A stretch of 6,691 bases of DNA from an uncultured Pseudanabaenaceae cyanobacterium. GTDB lineage: Bacteria; Cyanobacteriota; Cyanobacteriia; PCC-9006; JAAUQQ01. Location of the stretch: contig CALLPZ010000493.1 of the NCBI GenBank assembly GCA_938015405.1, forward strand, positions 1 through 6,691, read 5' to 3'. The notes below the pieces were generated by a model. The model made no database searches. It was not told where the DNA came from and was given only the letters and a program-made list of their open reading frames with translations. The translations under genes and the position numbers were made by a program. Positions 1-5,671 of this stretch are shown here, in pieces (position 1 is the first letter of the stretch; each line of letters opens with the position of its first letter).

Positions 1-1
1 C

Positions 2-175
2 CTCGGTGAAGAAGAAGCGGCTCGGGCCGATGCCCAAGAAGTGCGCAGTCGCTTCACCTACCCCCGCTCCCATCGAGCTCAAGAGGCCTATCGCCAGCTC
101 ATGATTCAACTCGATGGCAAAGTACCTGATCCTCGTCGCGCTGTTAAAGTCCCCAACTCAATGCTTCGAGATTGA
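2..175 (+). CDS. C-terminal end of an unrecognised protein (5' partial)
   Basis: An open frame runs from the window edge to a TGA at 173-175 and gives 57 residues without an internal stop. The visible tail is very hydrophilic. It opens with an Glu/Ala/Arg-rich stretch that looks helical (LGEEEARADAQEVRSR), followed by TYPRSHRAQEAYRQLM and a Pro/Arg-rich end (PDPRRAVKVPNSMLRD). There is no membrane segment or catalytic motif in this part, and I do not recognise the family. It is supported as a real gene end by the open frame from the edge, GC-rich third positions like its neighbours, and a strong hairpin 111 bp after the stop. It converges on the outer-membrane protein gene. Function cannot be inferred from this fragment. 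Confidence 0.6.
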   Translation, partial: LGEEEAARADAQEVRSRFTYPRSHRAQEAYRQLMIQLDGKVPDPRRAVKVPNSMLRD

Positions 176-286
176 TGTCGCATTTGTACGATGGCCCCCA
201 GGGTCTTTCCAAATTGAGTGGATTGAGGAAGAGAGCAAAGATTCATACCAACCAATCTATTCATTTCAGCAGCACAAATCCATACC

Positions 287-323
287 AAAAGTGCGATCTG
301 TCCCTGGGACAGATCGCACTTTT
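287..323. terminator. Bidirectional hairpin terminator between convergent genes
   Basis: Two perfectly complementary 18-nt arms, AAAAGTGCGATCTGTCCC (287-304) and its reverse complement (306-323), flank one central T. Because the arms begin with AAAA and end with TTTT, the RNA ends in a short U run in either direction. The hairpin lies 111 bp past the stop of the plus-strand gene and 44 bp past the stop of the minus-strand gene, as expected for a shared terminator. The U tract is only four bases and part of the stem, so efficiency is inferred. The central bases must open to form a loop of about 3-5 nt. Confidence 0.8.
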
Positions 324-335
324 AACTGAATCTAA

Positions 336-350
336 TCAGCAAGTTGCTGA
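336..350 (-). repeat. Short palindrome after the outer-membrane protein gene
   Basis: The 15-bp sequence TCAGCAAGTTGCTGA is a perfect inverted repeat around one G and can fold as a 5-bp stem with a 5-nt loop. It sits 17 bp beyond the stop of the 368-820 gene and just before the large terminator. It could add a small stem to the mRNA 3' end, but its stability is modest and it may be incidental. Confidence 0.35.
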
Positions 351-367
351 ATGTTGAAACGGCTGGC

Positions 368-820
368 TTAGAAGCTGTAGCCAACACCCAAGATGAAGTC
401 AAACTCAGTTTCGCCAATGAATGAAAGGTTCGCAGAGCCGTTGGCAACCCACTTCTCAGTAATGCGATAATCTACGCCACCGGTCAATAAGAGACCAACG
501 TTCTCATCACCTTCAGTATCAACACGCAAACCAGCACCTGCAAAAGGCAGAAGCTGGTCTTCGCCGGTTTGGGAAGGAGAATTGAAGTCGTAGGTAACAG
601 GAATCAAGAAAGTAAAGTCATCAAACTCGGTCAATGCAGCGGGGCGCAAGGACAGGTTGTCGGTTAAGGTCGCCTTGCCGTTAATGACAAAACCCTCGTC
701 GCTACCGCCAACGCCGATGTAGTTGTAATCGTTAGCAGACTGAGCAGAAGCCTGAACTGCAGTTGCTGCCACAGTAGACAGAGCCAAGCCGGCGATCAGA
801 GCATTACGTAGGTTTAACAT
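368..820 (-). CDS. Small secreted outer-membrane beta-barrel protein
   Basis: This encodes 150 residues, probably an outer-membrane barrel. Residues 1-26 form a typical Sec signal peptide: Arg5, an Ala/Leu-rich core and an Ala-Ser-Ala cleavage site before Gln27. The mature part of about 124 residues alternates polar and hydrophobic positions in roughly eight short strands (for example FTFLIPVTYDF, VGLLLTGGVDYRIT, FDFILGVGYSF). It ends in Phe after Gly-Tyr-Ser, the aromatic C-terminus used for barrel assembly. The size suits an eight-strand barrel. The ATG at 820 is chosen because the signal peptide begins there and GAGGA lies 10 nt upstream. Starts further upstream (GTG at 847, ATG at 841) would place that ribosome site inside the coding region. 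It is monocistronic, with its own promoter and terminator. Role (pore, adhesion or structural) is unknown, and I recognise no named family. Confidence 0.82.
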   Translation of the reverse strand: MLNLRNALIAGLALSTVAATAVQASAQSANDYNYIGVGGSDEGFVINGKATLTDNLSLRPAALTEFDDFTFLIPVTYDFNSPSQTGEDQLLPFAGAGLRVDTEGDENVGLLLTGGVDYRITEKWVANGSANLSFIGETEFDFILGVGYSF

Positions 821-830
821 TGTTCCTATT

Positions 831-835
831 TCCTC
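831..835 (-). promoter_or_regulatory. Ribosome binding site deciding the outer-membrane protein start
   Basis: On the minus strand GAGGA lies 10 nt before the ATG at 820. A second, closer AGGA lies 3 nt before it. Both fall inside the frame that would be read from the upstream GTG and ATG, which argues against those longer starts. Confidence 0.55.
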
Positions 836-859
836 AAACATGACCACACTTTAGCGATG

Positions 860-888
860 AGTATATGCAAATATGCCCATCTAATGAA
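860..888 (-). promoter_or_regulatory. Candidate sigma-70-type promoter of the outer-membrane protein gene
   Basis: On the minus strand TATACT (860-865, five of six bases matching TATAAT) is preceded after exactly 17 bp by TTCATT (883-888, three of six matching TTGACA). Transcription would begin near 853 and give a leader of about 33 nt. The weak -35 lies inside the inverted repeat 880-900, as often seen where a regulator controls polymerase access. This is prediction by motif only. Confidence 0.45.
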
Positions 889-900
889 TCTCTCATTAGA
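880..900. promoter_or_regulatory. Operator-like inverted repeat over the -35 region
   Basis: The arms TCTAATGA (880-887) and TCATTAGA (893-900) are perfect reverse complements separated by 5 bp. This geometry suits a dimeric regulator, and the repeat covers the candidate -35 of the outer-membrane protein gene. The arms resemble Fur-family half-sites (TAATGA...TCATTA), but the 5-bp spacing is wider than the 3 bp in the classical Fur box, so I do not assign a regulator. A small RNA hairpin is a less likely reading, since it would lie upstream of the predicted transcript start. Confidence 0.45.
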
Positions 901-935
901 CCCATATAGACCCTGGCAGGTACGCCTCTTGGGAT

Positions 936-957
936 TGAGAGAACAATAATTCTCTCA
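936..957. promoter_or_regulatory. Second operator-like inverted repeat upstream of the outer-membrane protein gene
   Basis: The arms TGAGAGAA (936-943) and TTCTCTCA (950-957) are perfect reverse complements with a 6-bp AT-rich spacer. The centre lies about 56 bp from that of the repeat at 880-900. Read on the minus strand the two sites share a core: TGAGAGAATTATT here and TGAGAGATTCATT there match at 11 of 13 positions. This suggests two sites for one protein. The regulator is unknown. Confidence 0.4.
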
Positions 958-1163
958 CCATAGAATACGACAGACCTTGAAAGCACAAAGACTATAGGGG
1001 AAAAGTGGCCCACTCGCCAGAGATTCTTGACGTGATGTTTACCTTGATCCTTCGCTTTGGCCAGAGGGTCTGACTCCCCATCGGCCACAACCTGCTGAAG
1101 AAGCTAGCTTTGCCCCCACAACTAATGCATTACCAATGGGATAACGGTAGGAAATTCAAGCGG
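958..1163. other. Remaining intergenic DNA downstream of rfbB
   Basis: Together with 821-957 this makes a 343-bp gap without a convincing gene. The minus-strand frame at 834-1088 lacks a ribosome site and overlaps the outer-membrane protein promoter. Visible structure is limited to short palindromes: AGTGGCCCACT at 1004-1014, AAGCTAGCTT at 1101-1110 and TAATGCATTA at 1123-1132. There is also a weak hairpin at 1058-1087 with outer arms TGGCC/GGCCA. I see no clear terminator with a U tract for the rfbB transcript. Confidence 0.4.
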
Positions 1164-2186
1164 TTAATGGCTTAAAAGTGGCTGCCACCAAGTGGGGTGA
1201 TCTCGATACCAAGAGACTGTGTCTCGCAATCCCTGTTCCAAGGGGATTTGGGCCTGCCAACCCAAGGCTTGTAGCTTTTGGCTATTGATGGCGTAGCGGC
1301 GATCGTGGCCGGGGCGATCGCGGACAAATTCAATGAGTGCAGCAACGTCCGGGACGGGCAAGTCCTGACATAACTCAGTGATTAAACTGCAAAGCTGCTT
1401 GACCAAAGCCAGATTGGTCATTTCACCGCCGCCTCCCACGTTGTAATGCTCTCCAGGCTGCCCCCGTTGCAAGATCACATCTAGCCCTGCACAGTGATCC
1501 TCCACTGCCAGCCAATCTCTCACCTGTTGGCCATCGCCATAAATCGGCAGCGGTAAGCCGCGCAAACCATTCACCACCATGAGCGGAATCAGCTTCTCGG
1601 GATATTGATAGGGGCCGTAGTTGTTACTGCAATGGCTGACAAGGGTCGGTAAGCCATGGGTGTGGTGATAGGCTCGGACCCAATGATCCGCACTGGCCTT
1701 GGAGGCAGCGTAGGGACTGTTGGGGGCAAAGGGGGATTGCTCGTTAAAGGGGGCAGCATCAACGGTGAGGGTGCCGTAGACCTCATCGGTGGAGACCTGC
1801 AGAAACCGAAAGTTTTGGGGTTCTGCCTGGGCCTGCCAATGGCGATAAAACGCCTCTAGCATGACTAGGCAACCCGCCACGTTGGTTTGTAAAAAGGCTG
1901 TGGAACCCGCAATGGAGCGATCTACATGGGACTCTGCAGCGAGATTGACGACGGTGTCAATCGTTTGATCCCGCAGGAGCTGCTCAACCAGATCCCCATC
2001 GTTAATATCCCCTGTCACAAATTTGAATCGCCCTAAGCAATCCGCCAAATTCGCCCGATTGCCTGCATAGGTCAGGGAATCTAGCACTGTGACGTGATCC
2101 CGAGGATAGTTGCTGAGCCAATGGCGTACAAAATGGCTACCAATGAAACCAGCTCCCCCGGTCACCAATAGCCTTCGTGGGGTCAT
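1164..2186 (-). CDS. rfbB: dTDP-glucose 4,6-dehydratase
   Basis: This enzyme (RmlB) converts dTDP-glucose to dTDP-4-keto-6-deoxyglucose with bound NAD, the second step towards dTDP-L-rhamnose and related deoxysugars. It acts in the cytosol. The 340 residues match the family length. Visible are the Rossmann motif GGAGFIG (10-16), Asp36 after the second strand, NLAAESHVDRS (81-91), the catalytic Thr133-Asp134-Glu135 within STDEVYG, the Tyr159-x3-Lys163 pair, and NNYGPYQYPEKLIP and VRDWLAVEDH in the substrate domain. The ATG at 2186 is preferred over an in-frame TTG at 2210: GGAG lies 12 nt before the ATG, nothing lies before the TTG, and numbering of the catalytic triad then equals that of E. 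coli RmlB. It follows prmA by 42 bp and is probably co-transcribed. The other three rhamnose-pathway genes are absent from the window. Confidence 0.95.
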   Translation of the reverse strand: MTPRRLLVTGGAGFIGSHFVRHWLSNYPRDHVTVLDSLTYAGNRANLADCLGRFKFVTGDINDGDLVEQLLRDQTIDTVVNLAAESHVDRSIAGSTAFLQTNVAGCLVMLEAFYRHWQAQAEPQNFRFLQVSTDEVYGTLTVDAAPFNEQSPFAPNSPYAASKASADHWVRAYHHTHGLPTLVSHCSNNYGPYQYPEKLIPLMVVNGLRGLPLPIYGDGQQVRDWLAVEDHCAGLDVILQRGQPGEHYNVGGGGEMTNLALVKQLCSLITELCQDLPVPDVAALIEFVRDRPGHDRRYAINSQKLQALGWQAQIPLEQGLRDTVSWYRDHPTWWQPLLSH

Positions 2187-2219
2187 GGGCAACAGCTTCT
2201 CCGATCGCAATCTGTTCGG

Positions 2220-2227
2220 GCGATCGC
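2220..2227. repeat. HIP1 octamer GCGATCGC
   Basis: This copy of the highly iterated cyanobacterial palindrome lies between prmA and rfbB, one base after the prmA stop. Four further copies lie inside genes at 1314-1321 (rfbB), 2811-2818 (prmA), 5079-5086 (the 5054 gene) and 6323-6330 (the right-edge gene). The density is the main taxonomic clue in the window. Confidence 0.85.
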
Positions 2228-2228
2228 C

Positions 2229-3122
2229 TTAACGACGGCGAATATTAAAGCAGCACCATTCATCCCGCTTCCACAGCGTTGCCACAATCCAGTCATGTTG
2301 CTCCAGCAAGGTTGCCATTTCCTGGGCCTGGGTGGTCAAAATGCCGCTGAGAATGGCCCAGGTCTTGGGCGTGGCAATTTCCGTCATGGTCGGCACCAGC
2401 GTCACGATGATCTCTGCCAAAATATTGCAGACGATGCCATCGAACTCAATTCCTGCATCGGCTAGGGCCTTGATTTGCTCAATGCTGCCCATCTCAACGC
2501 TGATCTGGCTGTCACTCAAACTGTTTAGGTCACGGTTCTTGGCTGTGGCGCTCACGGCCAAGCTATCGGTGTCTACGCCGTAAACTCGGTTGGCACCCAG
2601 CTTAATGGCACCGATGGACAAAATGCCGGAGCCGCAGCCCACATCGGCAATAATCTGTGCAGAGTCACTACCCGGCACCCGCATTTCTAAGGACTCTAGA
2701 CAGAGCTGCGTGGTTTGATGGGCACCCGTGCCAAAGGCAGAACCGGGGTCCAGAATGAGGACTTCCCGTTCTGTGGCGGGGGGCTCAATCCAGGCGGGGC
2801 AGATGAGGAAGCGATCGCCAATTTCTTCAGGCTTCCAGTGGGACTTCCAACCGCTAGCCCAATCTTCCTCATCAATGCGGACCCAGTTCACCGTTGGTGG
2901 CTGAAGCTCCATAGCCAAGGCATCTTGCTTAAAGCCGATGGCAAGGGCGCCCAGGTCTAGGACCTGAACCTCATCTTCGGGAATATAACTCTTGATCTGG
3001 AAGCCATCATTCCCATAGCTGCTGGCCGAACCTCGACAGCCAAATTGCTCAAACCGCCAGAGTACAGAGTCTTCTAGCGATGCATCGCAGCGAACTTCAA
3101 TTTCCCACCAACCATTGGTCAA
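2229..3122 (-). CDS. prmA: Ribosomal protein L11 methyltransferase
   Basis: PrmA uses S-adenosylmethionine to trimethylate amino groups of ribosomal protein L11 in the cytosol. The 297 residues match the family (about 290-300). The N-terminal L11-recognition domain covers roughly 1-75, and the linker carries the hallmark DWASGWKSHWKP (87-98). The methyltransferase domain shows LDPGSAFGTGAHQTT (124-138), the SAM-binding DVGCGSGILSIGA (160-172), Asp184 in YGVDTD for the ribose, and CNILAEII (232-239) in the position of the NPPY-like active-site loop. The start is a TTG at 3122 with a near-ideal ribosome site 6 nt upstream. No in-frame ATG gives the conserved N-terminus. It follows serA after a 191-bp gap with a hairpin and precedes rfbB by 42 bp. 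No odd residues are seen in the motifs. Confidence 0.96.
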   Translation of the reverse strand: MTNGWWEIEVRCDASLEDSVLWRFEQFGCRGSASSYGNDGFQIKSYIPEDEVQVLDLGALAIGFKQDALAMELQPPTVNWVRIDEEDWASGWKSHWKPEEIGDRFLICPAWIEPPATEREVLILDPGSAFGTGAHQTTQLCLESLEMRVPGSDSAQIIADVGCGSGILSIGAIKLGANRVYGVDTDSLAVSATAKNRDLNSLSDSQISVEMGSIEQIKALADAGIEFDGIVCNILAEIIVTLVPTMTEIATPKTWAILSGILTTQAQEMATLLEQHDWIVATLWKRDEWCCFNIRRR

Positions 3123-3128
3123 GAGCCT

Positions 3129-3135
3129 TCACCTC
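3129..3135 (-). promoter_or_regulatory. Ribosome binding site supporting the TTG start of prmA
   Basis: The minus strand reads GAGGTGA, seven consecutive bases complementary to the 3' end of 16S rRNA, followed by 6 nt and TTG. This is the strongest ribosome site in the window. It fixes the rare start codon and may compensate for it. Confidence 0.75.
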
Positions 3136-3219
3136 ACGTCCCGTAAGTTCGCTATTGCTGAAATCAATTATCGCTGAATGTTCTGCTATTGGGGGGAGCA
3201 ATCCTTAACCCATTCCAGT

Positions 3220-3250
3220 CAAACCGCATCCAGCGACTGGATGCGGTTTG
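3220..3250 (-). terminator. Hairpin between serA and prmA
   Basis: The arms CAAACCGCATCCAG (3220-3233) and CTGGATGCGGTTTG (3237-3250) are perfect 14-bp complements around a 3-nt loop. The hairpin starts 63 nt past the serA stop and ends 97 nt before prmA. No U tract follows on the minus strand (ACTGGAATGG), so it may terminate poorly, act as a partial attenuator, or protect the serA mRNA 3' end. A weak GATAAT lies between the hairpin and prmA on the minus strand, but I find no matching -35. Confidence 0.6.
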
Positions 3251-3313
3251 CACAGTACAGGGCTGAATCAGCCAGTTACCCAGCATTTCTGCCCCTCTCC
3301 ATCCATGCCAGCG

Positions 3314-4900
3314 CTACAGCTTCACGATGTAGGCTTCGCTAATGCCATCAATATCGGTAATTGATGACAGCACACCATCAGGCAGGGGATCATCCAAGCT
3401 TAGGGTCATGACTGCTTGACCTCGGACGATCTTGCGACCCACCTGCATGCTGGCAATGTTGACATTGAAGCTGCCTAACAAGGAACCAATCTTGCCAATC
3501 ACCCCAGGACGATCCTGGTGCAGGGTAAACAGCATGTGATTGCTGGGGGGCACGTTGATGGGGAACTCATCGACGTTGGTAATCACGATTTCGTTGTCGC
3601 TGCGAATGGTTCCCACCACGGCATGCTCACCCTTCTCGCCCACAGCGGAGAGATAGAGAGACCCATTGGCATAGTCGCCTTCGGCCTCATCGCGGGTTTC
3701 AATCACGCGAATGCCCCGCTCTTTGGCTTCGATGGTGGCGTTGACGTAGTTGATCCGCTCGCGCAGGGCTTGAACCAGCAAGCCTTTAAGGGAGGCAATG
3801 ACCAGGGGCTGGCTCTGCTCCTTTGCAAGGTCGCCCTGGAGACGAACGGTTAGCTGGGAAACCCGACCACCAACCAACTGGCTCAAGAGGTTGCCGAGAA
3901 CTTCGGCGAGCTCCAGGTAGGGGCGCATCTTCTCCAAGACATCGGGGTGGAGGCCAGGGATATTCACCGCAGACCGGGCAGGCAAGCCCAGCAGCACGTC
4001 GCGAATTTGCTCCGCCACGTCCACCGCCACGTTCACCTGGGCCTCAGCGGTGGAAGCACCGAGGTGAGGGGTGAGTACGATGCTCTTTTCTACCTTGCGC
4101 AGGGGAGAATCAGCCTCTAAGGGTTCGCTGTCGAATACATCCAACGCCGCACCGGCAATAACGCCATTGTTGAGCGCTTCGGCCAGGTCCGCTTCGTCGA
4201 TGACACCACCGCGAGCGCAGTTAATGATGCGCGTTGTCGGCTTCATTTTGGCTAGGGTTTCGGCGTTGATCATGTTCGCCGTTTCCTTGGTCTTGGGCAC
4301 ATGCAGCGTGATGTAGTCTGCTTCCTGGAAGAGCATGTCTAAGTCCACGAGGCGGCAGCCCAACTGCTCCGCTCGCTCTGCTGAAATGAAGGGGTCATAG
4401 GCAATCAGCTTCATGCCCATGGCCTTAGCCACTTTGGCGACATGGGCACCAATTTTGCCTAAGCCCACCACGCCTAAGGTCTTTTTATAGACTTCGCGGC
4501 CCACATAGGCCTTGCGGTTCCATTCCCCAGCCTTCATGGAGCCATGGGCCACGGGAATGTAGCGAGACATGGACATCATCATGGCCAGGGCATGTTCTGC
4601 CGCTGCAATGGTGTTGCCTTCGGGGGAGTTGACCACCACGATGCCTTTGCGGGTCGCAGCGGGGATGTTGACGTTATCGACACCTACACCAGCCCGGCCA
4701 ACAATCTTGAGCTTTTTACTGGCTTCAACGACTGCCTCCGTCACCTGGGTTCCCGAGCGAATCATCAGTGCGTCGTAGTCGGGTATCAGCGACACGAGTT
4801 CTGCTTCAGAGAGGCCAGTCTTTACATCGACTTGGGCGACCTGAGACAGAATTTCAATTCCCACTTCATCAATGGGATCGGACACGAGAACCTTGGGCAT
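3314..4900 (-). CDS. serA: D-3-phosphoglycerate dehydrogenase, long form with ACT domain
   Basis: SerA oxidises 3-phosphoglycerate to 3-phosphohydroxypyruvate with NAD, the first committed step of serine synthesis, in the cytosol. The 528 residues fit the long bacterial and plastid type. Visible are the GRAGVGVDNVN segment (68-78), the NAD-binding GLGKIG (146-151) with Asp169 (YDP) for the ribose, and the catalytic Arg230 (NCARGGVID), Glu259 (DVFDSEP) and His279 (TPHLGAST). Residues about 320-450 form the intervening regulatory domain, and 455-528 an ACT domain (LFTLHQDRPGVIGKIGSLL). ACT domains in this family can bind serine as feedback inhibitor; whether this one does cannot be seen. The ATG start gives the conserved N-terminus MPKVLVSDPID. 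No good ribosome site precedes it (CAATCACC), as is common in cyanobacteria. It diverges from the 5054 gene. Confidence 0.97.
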   Translation of the reverse strand: MPKVLVSDPIDEVGIEILSQVAQVDVKTGLSEAELVSLIPDYDALMIRSGTQVTEAVVEASKKLKIVGRAGVGVDNVNIPAATRKGIVVVNSPEGNTIAAAEHALAMMMSMSRYIPVAHGSMKAGEWNRKAYVGREVYKKTLGVVGLGKIGAHVAKVAKAMGMKLIAYDPFISAERAEQLGCRLVDLDMLFQEADYITLHVPKTKETANMINAETLAKMKPTTRIINCARGGVIDEADLAEALNNGVIAGAALDVFDSEPLEADSPLRKVEKSIVLTPHLGASTAEAQVNVAVDVAEQIRDVLLGLPARSAVNIPGLHPDVLEKMRPYLELAEVLGNLLSQLVGGRVSQLTVRLQGDLAKEQSQPLVIASLKGLLVQALRERINYVNATIEAKERGIRVIETRDEAEGDYANGSLYLSAVGEKGEHAVVGTIRSDNEIVITNVDEFPINVPPSNHMLFTLHQDRPGVIGKIGSLLGSFNVNIASMQVGRKIVRGQAVMTLSLDDPLPDGVLSSITDIDGISEAYIVKL

Positions 4901-5053
4901 GGTGATTGGCTGTTGCGTGCGATGGCTGTTTGTTACAGGGGGTAGACCTAGTATTTTTCAGGTCCCCGGTGGATAATTTTAGGACAAAGGGGCCTGTACC
5001 CGAGGCGACCTTGAGTAAGATCAAGCTGCTGTAACAACTCGTTGTAGGGTTTC
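4901..5053. promoter_or_regulatory. Divergent promoter region of serA and the 5054 gene
   Basis: This 153-bp spacer must drive serA to the left and the unknown gene to the right. An AT island at 4972-4981 gives overlapping -10 candidates for both directions: GATAAT (4972-4977) on plus and TAAAAT (4976-4981) on minus. Neither has a good -35 at 17 bp. On the plus strand two short stems sit in the probable leader: CTTGA/TCAAG (5010-5014 and 5021-5025) and ACAAC/GTTGT (5034-5038 and 5041-5045). The second is directly before AGGG (5046-5049), the likely ribosome site 4 nt from the ATG. Confidence 0.35.
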
Positions 5054-5575
5054 ATGAACTATTTGGTGGCCGTAATGGGCGATCGCATCCAAGCCGAGGC
5101 TGCTTATACCGCTCTCGAAAAGGCTGAGCTACCCACAGCTCAACTAACAATTGTGGGCCGAGGTTACAAGGATCTCAGTGACCTGGCTTTCGAGGACCCT
5201 AACGAAATTGGTCGTAGGCGCATGAAGCGTATGGCGACTTGGCTCGTTCCTTTTGGCTTCATTGGGGGCGTTGCCTTTAGTCTCACCACTGGATTACAGA
5301 CCTTTTCTTGGGCGGGTGACATTGGTAATCACATCGGTGGTGGACTGATGGGGGCCTTTGGGGCTTCCATGGGCAGTATTTTTATTAACGGTGGACCGAT
5401 CTTGGCGCTAGGCAAGGGGGATAGTCAGGGCTATCGTGAGCGCCTTGAAGAAGGGAAGTATCTTGTCATTATTGAGGGTAACGATGGTGTGATACGTCGG
5501 GCTAGCCCGGTGATTAAGCAGCAAAACCCTGAGCTGTTGCAGGACATTGGGGATGACAGCTTGTCGGCCTATTAA
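5054..5575 (+). CDS. Glycine-rich, probably membrane-embedded protein of unknown function
   Basis: The 173 residues fall into three parts. Residues 1-38 (YLVAVMGDRIQAEAAYTALEKAEL..LTIVGRGY) suggest a beta-alpha-beta unit. This is reminiscent of the N-terminal fold of YflT/DUF1269-like stress proteins, which I propose from pattern only. Residues 61-81 and about 91-120 are hydrophobic and glycine-rich. The second has helix-packing spacing (Gly96-x3-Gly100, Gly103-x3-Gly107), so two membrane or membrane-inserting helices are likely, preceded by a basic RRRMKR (54-59). Residues 134-173 contain GKYLVIIEG, a likely strand returning to the first domain, and an acidic tail. There is no signal peptide and no catalytic motif. 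The ATG at 5054 has AGGG 4 nt upstream. It stands alone, diverging from serA and converging on the acetyltransferase. I assign no function. Confidence 0.8.
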   Translation: MNYLVAVMGDRIQAEAAYTALEKAELPTAQLTIVGRGYKDLSDLAFEDPNEIGRRRMKRMATWLVPFGFIGGVAFSLTTGLQTFSWAGDIGNHIGGGLMGAFGASMGSIFINGGPILALGKGDSQGYRERLEEGKYLVIIEGNDGVIRRASPVIKQQNPELLQDIGDDSLSAY

Positions 5576-5599
5576 GTCAACCCGTTTGGCAACGGACAA

Positions 5600-5633
5600 A
5601 ACCCCCCAATGTCTCTAAAGACACCGGGGGGTT
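5600..5633. terminator. Bidirectional hairpin between convergent genes
   Basis: The outer arms AACCCCCC (5600-5607) and GGGGGGTT (5626-5633) pair over 8 bp. After a 2x2 internal loop (AA/CC), TGTCT (5610-5614) pairs with AGACA (5619-5623) around a CTAA loop. On the minus strand the stem runs into TTTT, a usable U tract for the acetyltransferase transcript, whose gene ends 38 bp away. On the plus strand only TTGACTT follows, so termination of the 5054 gene is less certain. Confidence 0.7.
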
Positions 5634-5671
5634 GACTTGGGGGTTCAAGAGATTAGCTCATCGGCAAACTG

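Noticed and set aside
821..847. Longer start for the outer-membrane protein (GTG at 847 or ATG at 841)
   Set aside because: The extension would put acidic residues before the signal peptide and swallow the ribosome site. The ATG at 820 fits better.
880..900. Classical Fur or Zur box
   Set aside because: The half-sites look similar, but the spacer is 5 bp rather than 3 bp and the outer bases differ. Kept only as an unassigned inverted repeat.
834..1088. Minus-strand open frame of 84 codons upstream of the outer-membrane protein gene
   Set aside because: It has no ribosome site and no recognisable protein pattern, and it overlaps the likely promoter and both inverted repeats. Probably chance.
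2187..2210. TTG start extending rfbB by eight residues
   Set aside because: No ribosome site precedes it, and the GGAG that serves the ATG at 2186 lies inside the extension.
4544..4945. Plus-strand open frame of 133 codons antisense to serA
   Set aside because: It is a shadow frame opposite a strongly conserved coding sequence, with low-complexity His/Gly-rich composition and no ribosome site.
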